Positions 10,846 through 22,018 of a stretch of 64,000 nt of DNA are shown here, in pieces (the first letter of the stretch is position 1; each line of letters opens with the position of its first letter). Both the position numbers and the translations under genes were made by a program. Below the pieces are notes generated by a model that saw only the letters and a list, made by a program, of their open reading frames with translations, was not told where the DNA came from and did no database searches. This DNA comes from Apodemus sylvaticus (lineage: Eukaryota; Chordata; Mammalia; Rodentia; Muridae): the NCBI RefSeq assembly GCF_947179515.1, contig NC_067488.1, positions 34,253,842-34,317,841 on the forward strand. The letters run 5' to 3'.

Positions 10846-11031
10846 GAAGAACTACAGGACAAAAATGGAGAAGAGCCTGAGGAAAAGGAGGTCCGGCAAC
10901 AGGTCCAAATTGGGGTCTAGCTCAAGGAGAGGCCCCAAGGCCTAAAACTATTACTGATGCTATGGTGTGCTCACAGAAAAGGGCCTATCATGGCTACTCT
11001 CTGAAAGGCCCAAAAAAATCTGAGAGAAGCA
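10846..11031 (+). mobile_element. L1 (Lx-like) 3' UTR piece, opposite strand
   Basis: Plus-strand Lx 3' UTR hallmarks are present: CAACAGGTCCAAATTGGGGT, then GAGAGGCCCCAAGGCCT, then CTATTACTGATGCTATGG. It is probably the inverted 5' part of the insertion at 10688-10845. Confidence 0.7.
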
Positions 11032-11040
11032 GAGCTATAG

Positions 11041-11466
11041 ATTTTATAATGCAAACTCCTGCATTTAATTCAACTCCTTTTCCTTGGTAGTTCTTAAAAA
11101 TATAGTACACATGTTTTTTGTTATGGTTTTTTTCTGACAGAAACATATGATGGCTTCGTTGTTTCTTCTGATGTTTATTGTAACAATGAAAAAGGGGAAG
11201 GCTTCATCCCCACCCCAAATGTTTGTCAGCCATTGTAAAATAACTTGCTGAGACTCAAGAACTGACAACGAACAGCAAGTATACCTTAATGGAAAGTTAC
11301 AAGGCTGCTTATGACTACACAGGAGAGACCTTCCTTTCGGAACCTCCAGCAAGAAACCCCCGAGCCTTGAGGGGAGGGGTGTGATATTAACAACCCATTT
11401 GGGGCCTGGAATTCCAGTCTTTTATTTTCTGCGTATTAGCCAAATGTGGCTTTTTATGTCAATTAT
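11041..11466. other. unique DNA, no gene seen
   Basis: Complex, non-repetitive sequence with a few CpGs, lying between an L1 and the duplicated segment. The 95-codon minus frame at 11065-11352 has no recognisable domain. Confidence 0.45.
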
Positions 11467-11625
11467 CACAAGTAGCACAATCACAGCGGCTTGAGGGGAC
11501 TAAGGAGTATATGGAGAAGTCACAACATACCAGCCTTGATGCAGGGTCCTGAGGGGAAGTCTGCCAATATGTTACTTGGAGGCTGGGAAGATGACTCAGT
11601 GAGTAAAGTTCTTTATATACAAAAG
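11467..11625 (+). repeat. local duplication, copy 1
   Basis: This matches 12681-12838 at roughly 88% identity by eye, in the same orientation. About 110 bp of non-SINE sequence (GATGCAGGGTCCTGAGGGG is shared) is followed by the first 45 bp of a B4-type SINE head (GGAGGCTGGGAAGATG). Similarity ends after TATACAA. Confidence 0.8.
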
Positions 11626-12435
11626 GAGAAACTACTTTTGTGGATGACCTTAAATAAATCAGTTTCCTGTAATGATATTTTTGAGAATTCTGGAATTTTG
11701 TTTCCTTTAAAAAAAATCACAGAAATATTTTTAAGAATGTACTTTCATTTTAATCCCAGGTGTAGGGATGGGGTGGGTGGTGGTTGCTCTGACTGTTCAA
11801 AACAGGTGACCATGATTTGCCTCATGCTCTAGCATAGTTTTGCCAGCTGCAGATAATTTCTGTGATTCTGTGACATTTGGAATTCTGGGAACTTTTTCAG
11901 AGACATATAAATGCTAGAGCCATGAGAAGAGTGGGGTGGATGTGGGTCATTTAAGGAAGTTAGTTACCTTTGTTAGTAGTTGTGATCAATGAAGAATCAA
12001 AAGGAAGAACATTAGGTTCACAGAGTTTTCTAATTCCTCTCTCCACTCAGTCTTTGTTTTTCCTCTATCTAGGGTTAGAGAGTGAAACCAGGGCAGTAAA
12101 GGATAGGAAAAAGAAAACTAGCTACAGTTTCCAGATACTCAGTGTAGATGCACACAAGAACCTACAAAAACTGGGGCAGCATGTGCAAGGCCTACCTAAG
12201 CCAGACCAAAAAAACGAGCATGAGGAGAGGAGGGGGGGCACGATGTACCACCCTAACTGAAAACACTAGTGACAACTGATACCTCCTGGAAGACAGAGAG
12301 TACATTTCCTTCACAGAGCAACACCAAGGATATCAACCACACTCTAGGGCCAGCCCCATGCTCAGTTGTCATCCAACATAAACTGCATTGCATATCTGGG
12401 GGTGGGGTGTTTTAAATGGGGTTTTTGTTTTAAGA
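11626..12435. other. unassigned DNA between the duplicated segments
   Basis: No named repeat. The 113-codon frame at 11491-11832 spans the duplication boundary and looks like chance. Confidence 0.5.
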
Positions 12436-12513
12436 GGTGTTAAGAAAACAAGGTTGAGTGGGTAGGAAGATGTGGGAGGAGTTGGTGGAGGACTATGATC
12501 AAATATGTCCAAT

Positions 12514-12517
<4 letters not shown>
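12436..12517 (+). repeat. 3' end of a rodent LINE-like retroposon (fragment)
   Basis: The stretch from GGGTAGGAAGATGTGGGAGG through ATGATCAAATATGTCCAATGA resembles the 3' end of the 'family F' element seen complete at 16190-16985. Its A-rich tail region is replaced by the following microsatellite. Confidence 0.5.
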
Positions 12518-12576
<59 letters not shown>

Positions 12577-12585
12577 CGTGCGTGT
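12518..12585. repeat. (CT)n(GT)n microsatellite
   Basis: About 23 CT units are followed by GT/GC-GT units. Frames through it on both strands are simple-sequence artefacts. Confidence 0.95.
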
Positions 12586-12680
12586 AATAAGTAGAAAAAG
12601 ACAAGGAGCAATGCACTGGTCACTGCTTCTCATTGGCCCCTCATAGAAGTCTCAGGCAAATAAATGATAGCATATCCTGA

Positions 12681-12838
12681 GGCAAGTAGCGCCATCACAG
12701 CAGCTCTAGAGGACTAAGGAGCATGTGGAGGAATCACAACATACCAGTCTTGATGCAGGGTCCTGAGGGGGATTCAGCCAATATGATGCTTGGAGGCTGG
12801 GAAGATGGCTCAGGGAGTAAAGATCTTTATATACAAGC
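12681..12838 (+). repeat. local duplication, copy 2
   Basis: Direct-orientation partner of 11467-11625, 1.21 kb away. Here the B4-type SINE continues past the end of the duplicated block. Confidence 0.8.
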
Positions 12839-13100
12839 ATGAGCACCTGGGCTAGAATAACAAAAATTCATGTAAAGCCTGCGCAAGAGAACCCATCTGT
12901 ATCCCAGTGCTCCTATAAGAAGATGGTAGGTGGGAAGAGAAGAATTCGAGAAGTTCACCAACCATGTAGCCTGGCTTATACAACAACGCACAGAGAAGAG
13001 AGCATGCCTCAAACTAGGTAGAAAGCAAGGACAAGTTGTTGTGCTCTGACCCCCTCATACAAGCCTTGTATACCTATATTTACCTGCATGAATATATGAA
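12786..13100 (+). mobile_element. B4/RSINE1-type SINE
   Basis: A tRNA-like head (GGCTGGGAAGATGGCTCAGG) is followed by a B1-like middle (ATCCCAGTGCTCCTATAAGA; ACCATGTAGCCTGGCTTATAC) and a tail with CTGACCCCCTCATACAAGCC, TATATTTACCTGCATGAAT. The ID-B1 composite structure supports a B4-class SINE. Confidence 0.75.
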
Positions 13101-13327
13101 GATAGACAATTATGCATAAATGTATCAGAGAAAGGGGGAGATTGATGATGGTGCCTGAATGATTGAAGTGAGCCTGGAGGCTAGTTCTAGCTGCCCTGGT
13201 GATCATTCTGTTGGGATCAGTAGGAACATAGGTGAGCAAGTGAGCAAGGGTTAAACACGTAGATAGCTTAGCACTCCTAGGACACTTGACAGAGTGGACA
13301 AGTAAATGTTTCCAAGACTGTTGTCTT

Positions 13328-13690
13328 ACTCAGGGTTTCTATTCCTGCACAAACATCATGACCAAGAAAAAAGTTGGGGAGGAAAGGGTTAATTCAGCCT
13401 ACATTTCCACAGTGCTATTCATCACCAAAAGAGGTCAGGACTGGAACTCAAGCAGGTCAGGATACAGGAGCTGATGCAGAGGCCATGAAGTGATGTTTCT
13501 TACTGGCTTGTTTCCCCCTGGTTTGCTAAGCTTGCTTTCTTGTAGAACCCAAGAGCACCAGCCCAGAGATGGCACCACCCACAGTGGGTCCTTGATCACT
13601 AATTGAGAAATGCCTTACAGCTGGATCTCATGGAGGCATTTCCTCACCTGAAGCTCCTTTCTCTGTGATAACTCCGTGACACAAAACCAG
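13328..13690 (-). repeat. rodent interspersed repeat 'family E', near full length
   Basis: It begins CAGGGTTTCTATTCCTGC and contains AAGTTGGGGAGGAAAGGGTT, GGAACTCAAGCAGGTCAGGA, CAGCCCAGAGATGGCACCAC and the end ACACAAAACCAGCCAGTAC. This is a well-preserved reverse copy of the family at 1215 and 56395. The CAGGGTTTCT terminus resembles a hAT terminal repeat. Confidence 0.75.
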
Positions 13691-15195
13691 CCAGTACAGC
13701 TGTCACAAATATTTTCCCATGATGTATCACTTCTCTTTCTTTGTTGAGTAAGCTGAGCTCCAGTTTGATTTAAAACATTCCTATGATGATCCCAACTGTT
13801 AATTTGCGGCAGAGAGAGTCATGGAAGAAAAGGAGACGTATTTGATAATCGTATCACTTAGAGCAGGAAACTTCACATTGAAAGCTTGACGTCCAAGTTT
13901 GAGCCCGGCATTCTTACTCTTGGGGTTGATAAAACATGAACAGCCATGCGGACATTCATCTGAAAACCATGTAAGATAATGAAAAATGTAGTCAGAAGAG
14001 GGAAACCCAGCCAGTTTGCACAGATTATTCTGGACTTAACAGGTATAGTCCTTCTTCTCCTAGATATGGGCTATAATTTCTTTATAGCCAGCTCCTGTGC
14101 ATGAAGAAAAGTTAGAGCACTCATTCTGGCTTTGATAACTTACTTTGGAAAAAGTAACTCTGTTCCTATGACATGCCTTTAGGAAGACAATTTAAAGCTT
14201 CTTCAGCTTCTTAGGAAGTCAGAAGCAGCTCGGAAACACATCGTTCTGAGGTTGCCTTTGAGAATTACTTTTTGGGATGTGATTTTTCTAAGCACTGACA
14301 ATAGGCAAGACTTTGAACTTTGAATTCTAGCATGCTCTACTCTATCCTGTTCTACAATAGTCCAATCAATCCTACTGGTCTATCAGAACTTCTTGGGGAA
14401 ATGTTTAAATAGGTCTAGTACCTGGATCCCACCCTAGAATTCCTAATGGCTCTAAATTTTGTACACCAGCATTTTAAAAAACAATCTCAAAGGCTCGAGA
14501 ACAGTGAAGCAATGGAAAATCAAATAAGCAAGGTACATATGTACTAGGAAATAGGCCTTTCTTTGTGACAGATAGGCAGAGACTGTGTGACTGCTGTTGG
14601 CTCTCCTGACTTATAGAAGTAGATATTCCAATAAGACATTTCCCCTTTCATCATATGGGACAAAGCGCTGTAATCCGAAGCCTAAAATAACAAGTTCTGC
14701 CATAGAAATGAATTAAAGTCAGCCCTGGAACACTGGCCCTATGAGTGTTTGCTTCTTTACAGCAGATTAGGACTATTAATTCTAAGCTTGTTGGTGCCAG
14801 ATTCTCATTTTTCCACTTCCAACTGCTTTAAATATAACCCAAATAAGCATATTTTTAGCCAAGCAGAGCATCTTAGTTTGCCTCCCCCAGGAAACTGAAC
14901 CTAGTATCTTCAAACAGAGCCCAAGCTCCTGCTGAGCTGGAGACTTCTCCAACCTAGAAACCCGCTACCAACTTCCTATTGGACACCTTCACATGTGCAC
15001 ACATGCCCTTTCTTCATTTCCCCCTACCCTTTGGTACCACCCTAACATCTTTCTCTCTTGGTTGTTAACACTTGACACCTGCCACCTGCAATTGCTCATG
15101 TAACAGACACCCTTTTTTATTCAGGATAAGCCTAGCCTAATAAGTGATTGTTATGCAATAGAGGATTTTATGGTTCCATTTTTCCCTAGTCAGTC
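13691..15195. other. unique DNA, possible conserved non-coding sequence at 13700-14250
   Basis: No repeat is recognised for about 1.5 kb. The first part holds several CpGs (near 13838, 13850, 13890, 13905, 13948) in an otherwise CpG-poor window and has high complexity. No ORF is credible. Confidence 0.45.
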
Positions 15196-15400
15196 TCTGT
15201 ATTAGTAAAAGTTATCTAGAGGAACAAATCCATGGAAAAATACATGTGATGAAGATATATTTACCAAATTGGTTTATATATAGAGGCTGGGTAGTCTAAT
15301 GATGATCACCTTCATATTAGGGAAGCTGAAAGCCTAATAGTTGATCAGTCCATGAGTCTATGTGCCACAGCAATCTAAATATCTGATTATTATCTCTGTG
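15196..15400. repeat. old mammalian interspersed repeat (family uncertain)
   Basis: GTATTAGTAAAAGTTATCTAGAGGAAC followed later by TTGATCAGTCCATGAGTCTATG resembles the mammal-wide repeat that starts 'tattagtcagggttctctagag'. I cannot assign the family. Confidence 0.4.
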
Positions 15401-15577
15401 TGTATATGCACATATATGTCCCTTAAAAATTACAGTACAACGTTTGGACTACCACAGTATAAGACACTGATCACAGAGGTCCAAAAAGCCTTCAAAACAA
15501 CACAGGTGATTGTCATCCATTTATAAGAGTTATTCCTGGTTCATCTTCCTAGCCTCTTGCTCCCAGAAATAAGACTC

Positions 15578-15581
<4 letters not shown>

Positions 15582-15647
<66 letters not shown>
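15582..15647. repeat. (TA)n(CA)n microsatellite
   Basis: 24 TA units (15582-15629) are followed by nine CA units. This is a strand-slippage-prone, easily melted tract. Confidence 0.95.
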
Positions 15648-16185
15648 AATATCTTGGCCATATAGGCTTTTGTCTGACTAGATCATAATTTAAAATAACC
15701 CATGTATTTCAATCTACATTCTGCCAGGTCACTGGTTACCTGTGCTTAAGTGCCATGCATATGTCTTGTCACATCTTCCTGGATGAATCTCCTGCCTGGC
15801 ACTCTCCAAGAATCCTTTCTTCATCCTAGATGTCCCACCTTCTATTTCTTGCCTAGGCCACAGTCTATCATATTTATTATTGACAGGTGTCACATCCATA
15901 CCAGCCCAAGATATTCTCTCTACATTAATGACCCACCAAAACCATATGGTAATATTTTATCGCAGAAGACACCACAAACTTTGGGTTTAGGACATAGACA
16001 CATTAGTATCAAACTAAAGAGAAAACTTCTTTCCTGCTAGTTACCTTTCATGGTTCCAGAAAGTACAGCATAGGCTGCTGGGGAAAAAGCATACTGAAAA
16101 TCTTATCTGACACTTGCTTCATTCCCACTGATTCAATAGTGGAACATCTTTTAAGGAATATTTAAACAATTCTGGTTAGATTTAA
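15648..16185. other. unassigned DNA, no gene seen
   Basis: The 96-codon frame at 15750-16040 has no family signature. Confidence 0.5.
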
Positions 16186-16189
16186 GGAC

Positions 16190-16985
16190 TTCTCCCCAGG
16201 AGGTAATTTCATTCCTGGCACTATAAACCTTGCCAAAGCCCATGGCTGAAGATATCATAGGCTCTAGGAGATATCTAGATTCTTCATAGAATCTGCAACT
16301 GTTATTTTGCTAAGTGTACTGTTTGATCATATGTTGAGTATGTATATTTGTACCTATAGACCTGGGCTGCTCAGTTTTGGCCAGGGAAGCTTTTACTTGT
16401 AGTGGGCAGCAGTCAATGGAGATTTGTATAATTGGTGAATGCTAAAAATAAAGAAAGGACTGCATGGTCAGTTCTAAACAGACAATTATATTAACCCTAT
16501 CAAAATAAGGCTCAGAGAACATTGAAGAAGGCAAGGCAGAACGAAGGTAAAAGTCAGAGAGTGGAGAGGGATGCCAAAGCATAGTGTGTTCCTTACATGG
16601 CATAGTTGTTGCAATTGTAAATCTCTGTATCTATAATTACTGTGCACATGCCCTGAAAGAGAAAAGTTACTGTGTAAAATCCTGGCATAGGTGAGGTAGA
16701 TGATGCCTGGACCCCCACCCCTTAATAGTTGTTAGGGGTGGGAGAGCCTTTTTCCCCTAAGAATACTGGTACACTTTCTATGTTCCAATGTGTGGTTCCC
16801 TATCTATGTACTATGAACAGCAGTAACTGGGCTTAGTGGGTAAATTTTTTAAAGACATGGTATTAGGAAGAATACATGTTGAGAGATATATGGGACAAAT
16901 TAAGGGGGATAGGAGCAGATGTTATATTTTATTGTGTGCATTAATGAACTTCTCAGAAATAAAGAAAATTTTATAAATAGGGAAG
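16190..16985 (+). mobile_element. rodent retroposon 'family F', 3'-complete copy
   Basis: A recognisable rodent LINE-like non-coding repeat: CCAAAGCCCATGGCTGAAG, TGTACTGTTTGATCATATG, ATACCTATAGACCTGGGCTG, GGCCAGGGAAGC, and an end with CTTCTCAGAAATAAAG. Minus-strand copies are at 17880-19800, 22640-23160 and 58620-59110. I know the sequence type but not its library name with confidence; a half-LINE (HAL1-like) origin is possible. Confidence 0.65.
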
Positions 16986-17875
16986 AAACACTCTGGGCAA
17001 TTACAGTCTTCATATTTGTAACTTGTCACATGACCTTAGCTGGCATCTATAATGAGCATCTTTTACTGCTCGTTCAATGTTTCTCCTTTTCTCAAAAAGC
17101 TTATCAGCAGGTCCCACTGTTTTGTTTGGAGGGGTGACCCTTCCTGAAAGGTCTGAAACATTTATCATCCCACTTGGAATATATTGTCACAGTTTCCTGT
17201 TTACCTTAATTATAGAATATAGTGACACCAATGGATGCCCTACAGGGTTCCCTGCTTTCCACATATCGTCTCCCTTACCTCCTCTATGAATAAGCAATCC
17301 AATTTTCCCCGATAGTCTATATCACCCTTTCCTGATATAACTGTAGCTCCTTTGTTATCCAGCTAACTGGAGAGTATCAGGAACCAAAGAGGACAGGTAG
17401 ATGCCATAGTTTCTATTCAATAGGATGTTTGTTGTGTCTCATGGTAGAAATTCCTCTACACCAATACTCCTGAGATAGAGATGTGTCCAATGGCAGAAGA
17501 ATGGTGAGTACTGCCTTCATCTTTAAGCACTGGAAACACCACACCCAACTTATCTGTTTTCTTTTCTTTAAGCTCCTCAGTATAAATAACCATTTATCAT
17601 CTTGGGATTTATCTGGGATCTATTTATCTGGGATGTTGTTAAAATGTAGACTTACTCAATACACGAGCTCCCAATAAATACTAATACTAGTGTACTGTAG
17701 ATCATCAGTTGCCTGCAGTTGGACAACAAAGTCTACAAAATAACAGCTGATCTTTCACAGAAGGTCACATGAGTGAAGGTTTTGCCATTGAGCAGTGAAC
17801 TCTCACAGATTAATTCCAGTGTTTCTGCCTTTGACACCCAACCTACCCACATTTTTAGCAGTCCTAGATTCCCTT
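16986..17875. other. unassigned DNA, no gene seen
   Basis: Short plus-strand frames (16919-17137, 17077-17289) overlap and have no recognisable content. Confidence 0.5.
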
Positions 17876-17879
17876 TCTT

Positions 17880-18116
17880 ATGAAGTTCTTTGAGAATTTC
17901 ACACATGCATGTAATGAATTTTGATCCTATCTACTCCTACTCCCTCGTCAATTCCTCCAAAACACTCCTACCATCCCACCATGATTCCCTCACTATTTCA
18001 TCTCTCTTTTTAAAATGGAACCCAGAGAATGATTCATGCTACCTGTACCTGCATGAGAACAATCTGCTAGAAGACATGCAACCCAACATGAGCAACACCA
18101 CTGGAAAAAAATCTCT
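17880..18116 (-). mobile_element. rodent retroposon 'family F', 3' half (split by L1)
   Basis: Reverse of the family-F 3' end: ATGAATTTTGATCCTATC, then CCTCGTCAATTCCTCC. It ends GCAACACCACTGGAAAAAAA and resumes after the L1 at about 19546. The order matches the uninterrupted copy at 22640-23160. Confidence 0.65.
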
Positions 18117-18562
18117 CGTTTTGTCCTTTTAACAGTGTCCTTTGCCTTACAGAAACTTTGTAATTTTATGAGGTCCCATTTGTCAATTCTTGATCTTAAA
18201 GCATAAGCTATTGGTGATCTGTTCAGGAACTTTTCCCCTGTGCCCATGTCCTCAAGGGTCTTCCCCAGTTTCTTTTCTATTAGTTTCAGTGTGTCTGGTT
18301 TTACATGGAGGTCCTTGATCCACTTGGAGTGAAGTTTAGTACATGGAGATAAGAATGGATCAATTCGCATTCTTCTGCATGCTGACCTCCAATTGATCCA
18401 GCACCATTTGTTGAAAAGGCTATATTTTTTCCACTGGATGTTTTTGGCTCCTTTGTCGAAGATCAAGTGGTCATAGGTGTGTGGATTCATTTCTGGATCT
18501 TCAATCCTATTCCATTGGTCCACTTGTCTGTCACTGTGCCAATACCATGCAGTTTTTAACAC
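18117..18562 (-). pseudogene. L1 ORF2 C-terminal region (inverted 5' half)
   Basis: An open minus-strand frame encodes the L1 ORF2 region downstream of the reverse transcriptase: LKTAWYWHSDRQVDQWNRIE, the HLIFDKGAKNIQWKK block, WCWINW, RMRIDPFLSPCTKLHSKWIK, LEDMGTGEKFLNR and SFCKAKDTVKRTKR. There is no start, RT or endonuclease. It joins the plus-strand 3' half of the same L1 at about 18562; the two halves are nearly contiguous in L1 coordinates, with a loss of only about ten codons. Confidence 0.92.
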
Positions 18563-19545
18563 TAAGGATATTCACCAACCCCACATCTGATAGAGGGCTA
18601 ATATCCAATATATACAAAGAACTCAAGACGTTAGACCCCAGGGAACCAAATAACCCTATTAAAAAATGGGGTACAGATCTTAACAAAGAATTTTCACCTG
18701 AAGAAATTCGGATGGCTGAGAGGCACCTTAAGAAGAAATGCTCAACATCATTAGTCATTAGGGAAATGCAGATCAAAACAACCCTGAGATTTCACCTTAC
18801 ACCAGTCAGAATGGCTAAGGTCAAAAACTCAGGAGACAGCAGGTGTTGGTGAGGATGTGGAGAAAGAGGAACACTCCTCCACTGCTGGTGGGGCTGTAAG
18901 GTGGTACAACCACTGTGGAAATCAGTCTGGAGGTTCCCCAGAAAACTGGACATGAGACTTCCAGAGGACCCTACTATACCTCTCCTGGGCATATACCCAA
19001 AGGATTCCCCGGCATGCAATAAAGACACATGCTCCATTATGTTCATAGCAGCCTTATTTATAATAGCCAGAAGCTGGAAAGAACCCAGATGCCCCTCAAA
19101 GGAGGAATGGATACAGAAAATGTGATATGTTTACACAATGGAATACTACTCAGCAATTAGAAACAATGAATTCACAAAATTTTTAGGCAAATGGTTTGAT
19201 CTGGAAAATATCATCCTAAGTGAGGTAACCCAATCACAAAAGAATACGCATGGAATGCAATCTCTGATAAGTGGATATTAATTAGCCCAGAAGCACTGAA
19301 TACCCAAGGCACAAATTGCATAACAAATGACTCCCATGAAGAAGTATGGAGAGGGTCCTGATCCTGGAAAGGATTGATCTAGCATGAGAAGGGAATATAA
19401 GGACAGAGAAAAAGGAGGGAGGTGATTGGAGAAGGGATGGAGAGAAGAAGGTTTATGGGACATATGGGGAGGGGGGAATCCCGGAAAGGGGAAATTATTT
19501 GGAATGTAAACAAAGAATATAGAAAATAAAAATATTTAAAAAAAA
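18563..19545 (+). mobile_element. L1 ORF2 end, 3' UTR and poly(A) (direct 3' half)
   Basis: The plus strand continues L1 ORF2 from FTNPTSDRGLISNIYKELK through MAERHLKKKCSTSLVIREMQ and FHLTPVRMAKVKNSGDS, with stops and frameshifts thereafter. A short 3' UTR follows and it ends ATATTTAAAAAAAA. The 12-15 bp flanking repeat (AAAAAAATCTCT at 18105-18116; AAAAAAAATGTCTCT at 19538-19552) is a decayed target-site duplication. Confidence 0.92.
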
Positions 19546-19800
19546 TGTCTCTACCCCAGCATCTGTCAACTATCAATAACCTCCCAGCTTTAGGACTGGG
19601 GGGCTCATGAACGTCTTATCCATCCACAACAGAAGTTTGGCTGTTATGATCTTATAGACTCTATATGTAGGGAACCACAACTTCTATGAATTCGAGAGAC
19701 ATCCTTGTGATGGTCAGGGACATTGTTTCAATACAATCCTACCCTAGTTGTGACTCTTACTAGCTTTTCCCCCATTGTAACATGATGCTCTCTGGAATTT
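19546..19800 (-). mobile_element. rodent retroposon 'family F', continuation after L1
   Basis: ACCCCAGCATCTGTCAACTA and TTTAGGACTGGGGGGCTCAT parallel the corresponding part of the 22640-23160 copy, and AGGGACATTGTTTCAATAC follows in the expected order. This is the 5' half of the element that starts at 17880. Confidence 0.6.
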
Positions 19801-20198
19801 CTGCTTTTATACTCATGCCTATTGTTGATTTATAGTTTCTGTTGTGGTTTTCTTAGTTCCAGTTTATCTACTTTAAACCAAAATAAATTTACAGTGGGTT
19901 GTAAAGAAGCTTATGGGTGTCCTTGGATCCTAAGACATGTGAAACCATACCTAATATACCACAATGATATGACTACCTAACAAAATTCAAACAATGGTAG
20001 TACCAACAGACATACTAACATGCAAGGAAGAAATATCATGGGGCCTCAGCCCTAGACAAAGAACAAGAGACAACTAAGGAATATAGAGAAAGGGAGAATT
20101 AGTCTTTCCCAAGGATGAGACCCCCTAATTGGTTATCTAATATCAAGTGATCATCCCTAAAATTATATGCATATAAACACTACTAAACAGACTCAGAA
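19801..20198. other. unassigned DNA, no gene seen
   Basis: No named repeat recognised. Confidence 0.5.
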
Positions 20199-20242
20199 GT
20201 GTGTGTGTGTGTTTGAGTGTGTGTGTGCGTGTGTGTGTGTGT
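20199..20242. repeat. (GT)n microsatellite
   Basis: About 20 GT units interrupted by TTGA and GC. Confidence 0.95.
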
Positions 20243-20433
20243 AAAAATAATAATAAAAATATAAATGGCCAGGGAGATAGCACTGAGAGCTGGAAGCAGT
20301 GCCAAAGTCCCTGGCAAATGGTAAAAACAATCAATGTTCTATAAAGAAGTATGGCTGGATATAATAGCCACAGTCAGGATAAATACCATGCTGAGAAGCA
20401 GTTAACCAATATAAAATAACACCAACCTCCTGC

Positions 20434-20510
20434 TTTTTTGGTTTTGGTTTGGTTTGATTTGGTTTGGTTTGGTTTTGGTTGGGGTGTGTTTGTTTCTTTG
20501 TTTGTTTGTT
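20434..20510. repeat. (TTTGG)n/(TTTG)n simple repeat
   Basis: Pentamer TTTGG units run to about 20484, then TTTG/TTTC tetramers. The 112-codon minus frame at 20331-20669 is rich in P, N, Q and K because it crosses this tract. Confidence 0.9.
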
Positions 20511-20599
20511 GAGGTTTCTTTGTTTCATTTCCTGTTGTTTGAACATTTTGTCTATTTTTTTGTTTTGGAATTTTTGTTTTGATTTTTGCTTTTGATATT

Positions 20600-20735
20600 G
20601 TTGAGGATTTTTATGAGAAATAGAAAGGGAGGGAGAATATAAAATTAGGTGGATTGAGAGGTGGATCATGGAATAATTGTGAAAGGAGAAATATAGTCAA
20701 AATACACTGTATGAAAATTAATTAAAAATAAGAGT
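20600..20735 (+). mobile_element. LINE-like rodent retroposon 3' end
   Basis: AGTCAAAATACACTGTATGA followed by AAATTAATTAAAAATAA, after a G/A-rich lead, matches the usual 3' end of rodent L1/HAL1-type repeats. Confidence 0.55.
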
Positions 20736-20864
20736 TGGAAGTAGAAAGGAGGCGGTGAGAAAAAGAAGGGAATCTGTAGGAATGGAGAAAGTATACAGGA
20801 GAGAAGTACATGTTCGCAACACATTACATACATTATCAAATTGTCATAAAATGCATTTTTAAAA

Positions 20865-20990
20865 TGAGGATATGAATTTGAGGGAGAGTGAGAAGGACAT
20901 AAAAAGATTTGAAGAGTCATGGGTGTGGTCAGAGGGAAGAAAATGTAGACAACATGATGTGCTTACATTTTAATTTAAATTTAAAAATCC
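20865..20990 (+). mobile_element. old L1-type 3' end
   Basis: GGATATGAATTTGAGGGAGA, then GATGTGCTTACATTTTAAT and an A-rich end. The pattern is that of an old rodent L1 3' UTR terminus. Confidence 0.5.
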
Positions 20991-21024
20991 CAAAAGAAAA
21001 AAAGATATAAAACCCTGCATTAGA

Positions 21025-21230
21025 AGCTAGAGAGATAGCTCAGCAGTTTAGGGTCTTTATTATTTATGCAGAGGATATAGGTCTAGCTCCCAGAACTCAC
21101 ATATCATCTCACTTTAACTCCTGTACCAGGGAATCCAATGCCTCTCCTGACCACCATGGGCTCCTTCATGCACATAAAGCACACAAATACACATACAAAG
21201 GAACACACATAAAATTAAATAAAGACTGTT
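21025..21230 (+). mobile_element. B3 SINE
   Basis: A tRNA-like head (AGAAGCTAGAGAGATAGCTC) with A-box and B-box remnants is followed by the B3-specific body CAGGGAATCCAATGCCTCTC, CACCATGGGCTCC and an A-rich AAATTAAATAAAG tail. Confidence 0.8.
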
Positions 21231-22018
21231 TACAGACAGTGAATACATGGTAATGACTAACGTAGAAATGGCCACACAGCACTAATTTTTCTGAGGCACT
21301 AAAGGTGCCTTTGACATCCCCTAATCAAAGCACTGTTCTTTGATCAAAGCTATACCATGAGATAGGATTCAGCTCTAGACCAGCCAGTTCTCAGAGAGGC
21401 AGAGTGTGATTGCTCCTGCCTGTGCTAGCTCAGCAAATCTGCTCAAGCTCAGCCAAAATCCTCACCTCTGAGTCCTCACCAGAACTCCTGGCATAAACAG
21501 GCTTTGTTCCTGTGACTACTGCAGCTGCTCCCCAAAGACACTCAGTCCAAAATGCCATCTGTATTGCACCTGCTGTGGCTTGTCCTGAGGGTCAAGGACA
21601 ATGAAAGCTGGAAAGACTCTAAATTCTCCACCATCCAAACTCTGGCTTTTCCTATTTTGGGCAATGACATCAGTGGTTATTTTGTTGCTAAAGCCAAAAG
21701 TCTGACATTGGCTTCACTTTCCGTGTCCATTCCTGACTATCAGCATGCCCTGTTGGCACTGCTCATGAAATCATGACTTGAATATAATCACCTGTTTCAC
21801 ACTCCATTTCATCAAACTAAGATCAAGGCAAGCTCTCTTCTTGGCTGGACTGTCGACAATACTTTCTTTAAGAGCCTCTCTCTTAATACACTAGCACCTG
21901 TAACCTACTTTACAAAAGAGGGTAGAATGTAAAATAAAATCAGCAGCTGGGAACATCTTACTGCTTAGAAAATTTCAATGGTGGTCTGTTGTTACTAGAT
22001 TAAAATCAAGAATCTTAC
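21231..22018. other. unassigned DNA, no gene seen
   Basis: No repeat named. The 74-codon frame at 21552-21776 is unsupported. Confidence 0.5.

Noticed and set aside
12369..12646. frames encoding (RE)n and (SL)n repeats on the two strands
   Set aside because: Direct translation of the (CT)n(GT)n microsatellite.
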